Part shown: one piece after another, positions 63,048 to 64,000 of the stretch
Position numbering within the stretch: position 1 is the first letter of the stretch
Layout: each line of letters begins with the position of its first letter
Assembly: GCA_036583965.1 (NCBI GenBank)
Contig: JAZBQD010000027.1
Location: forward strand, 23,071,001-23,135,000
DNA length: 64,000 nt
Source of the DNA: Prunella strophiata
Lineage: Eukaryota > Chordata > Aves > Passeriformes > Prunellidae
Direction of reading: 5' to 3'
Notes under the pieces: generated by a model
Database searches by the model: none
Seen by the model: the letters and a program-made list of their open reading frames with translations, nothing else
What the model was told of the DNA's origin: nothing
Translations under genes and position numbers: made by a program

Positions 63048-64000
63048 TGCTTAGTTAACATCTCAATTAGGCTTAAGCACAAGTGACCAGGCAGCTGGAC
63101 CCTTTAATGAAAAGCTTAGTTCCTTATAAAAAACTGTTGAATAAATTCCTGTGATATTAACTTTTTTTTTTTTTCTTTTTTAATAGACATGCTGCTCTGA
63201 GCTGTAAATAAGAATTTCATTGTTATATTGGTGAGCTGTGCTAAGCAAGGAAAGTCACAGGGTGCACTCTGAGGTTTGTGAGATGGAGAGTCAAATGTAA
63301 CAGACAGTTTCCCTCAAGCCTTCCAAAACTGCAAATATATTTATCATGAGACTGGTTTTTAAAACAGCACTGGTATGATTTCTTTGTCATTTTTCTTCAG
63401 ACCTACGATTATATCACCAAGCTTTTCTTTGCAAGCATGAAAAGTTAAATTACACAATTAAGTGTTTCTTAACACCTTAAGCTGAAATGGTTTTTTGTCA
63501 CTGAAGATTTTGGAGGCATTAAGGAGATCTGTGGTGATTTTGATGGTGAGCAGAATGGAAAGGGTTACATGGAATAATGCACCAAAGAAAATCTCCAAAC
63601 ACAATGAAAACATGCTCTGCTTGTCTCCTGCTGTGAGAGGCTTGACAAACCTTGTTTACCCAGACTGGCATCCTGGGCACCAAAGCTGAAATCTCAGAAC
63701 ACAAAAGCATTAAATGACAAGAGAAAGATCCTTAATTTGGATGGTGAATTATATTTCAGCTGTTTCTGTTCCTGAGTTACAAAGAGCCAGTGAAGAAGGT
63801 GTTTGAGCTTGAAAAAGCAATCTGCTCCCTGTGCTGGATGACAGCAATAAATAGCTTCACAAATAAAAAAATGTGAGGGCTCATCACACTTAGTTTTTCT
63901 CTTGAGTCTTGAGTATTTTGAAGTGGAGAAATATTTCCTCTTTGATTTTCCTAATCTCACTAAAGCCATGAGGAGTAACTTTTGGAGAGAGTTGTTTCTC
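63048..64000. other. Non-coding AT-rich sequence
   Basis: A T13 run lies at 63162-63174. Frames of 63-91 codons on both strands overlap each other and show no domain. No gene is called at this edge of the window. Confidence 0.55.

Overview
The window reads as avian nuclear DNA, probably from a songbird. It is AT-rich and poor in CpG. It carries two decayed 3'-end fragments of a CR1 LINE (the main bird and reptile retrotransposon family) and two solo LTRs of one endogenous-retrovirus family. Recognisable transposons make up only about 2% of the sequence, which fits a bird genome. No protein-coding gene, rRNA, tRNA or CRISPR array could be supported. All open frames are short (182 codons at most), have no recognisable domain, and look like chance frames. 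The window is therefore a stretch of gene desert or of one very large intron; the sequence alone does not say which.

Layout. 1-2650 is featureless. 2650-3020 is an LTR-like or promoter-like segment on the minus strand with a strong TATA box. 3437-3893 is a minus-strand CR1 fragment. 3.9-31.8 kb is AT-rich unique sequence, broken by simple repeats, homopolymer tracts and a few GC-richer, CpG-poor patches (about 7.5-7.85, 15.24-15.66, 20.38-21.15 and 26.5-26.85 kb). 31820-31975 is a compact run of five consecutive inverted repeats. 37.5-38.0 kb is another GC-richer patch. 38483-38888 is solo LTR A, 40584-40680 a short plus-strand CR1 tail, and 42.4-42.7 kb a GC-rich patch. 43-61 kb is mostly featureless, with a perfect estrogen-response-element core at 58267-58279. 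62643-63041 is solo LTR B.

The best-supported features are the two solo LTRs. They are same-family and same-strand, and each is bounded by its own perfect 6-bp target-site duplication (CTTCAT and CTTGGC). Both have CCAAT, TATA and AATAAA in the tight order known from avian alpharetroviral LTRs. The most unusual structure that I cannot explain is the hairpin cluster at 31820-31975. Several AT-rich blocks dense in homeodomain, POU and SOX-like sites could be conserved non-coding regulatory elements, but this needs alignment to other birds. I did not find a convincing new biological system.
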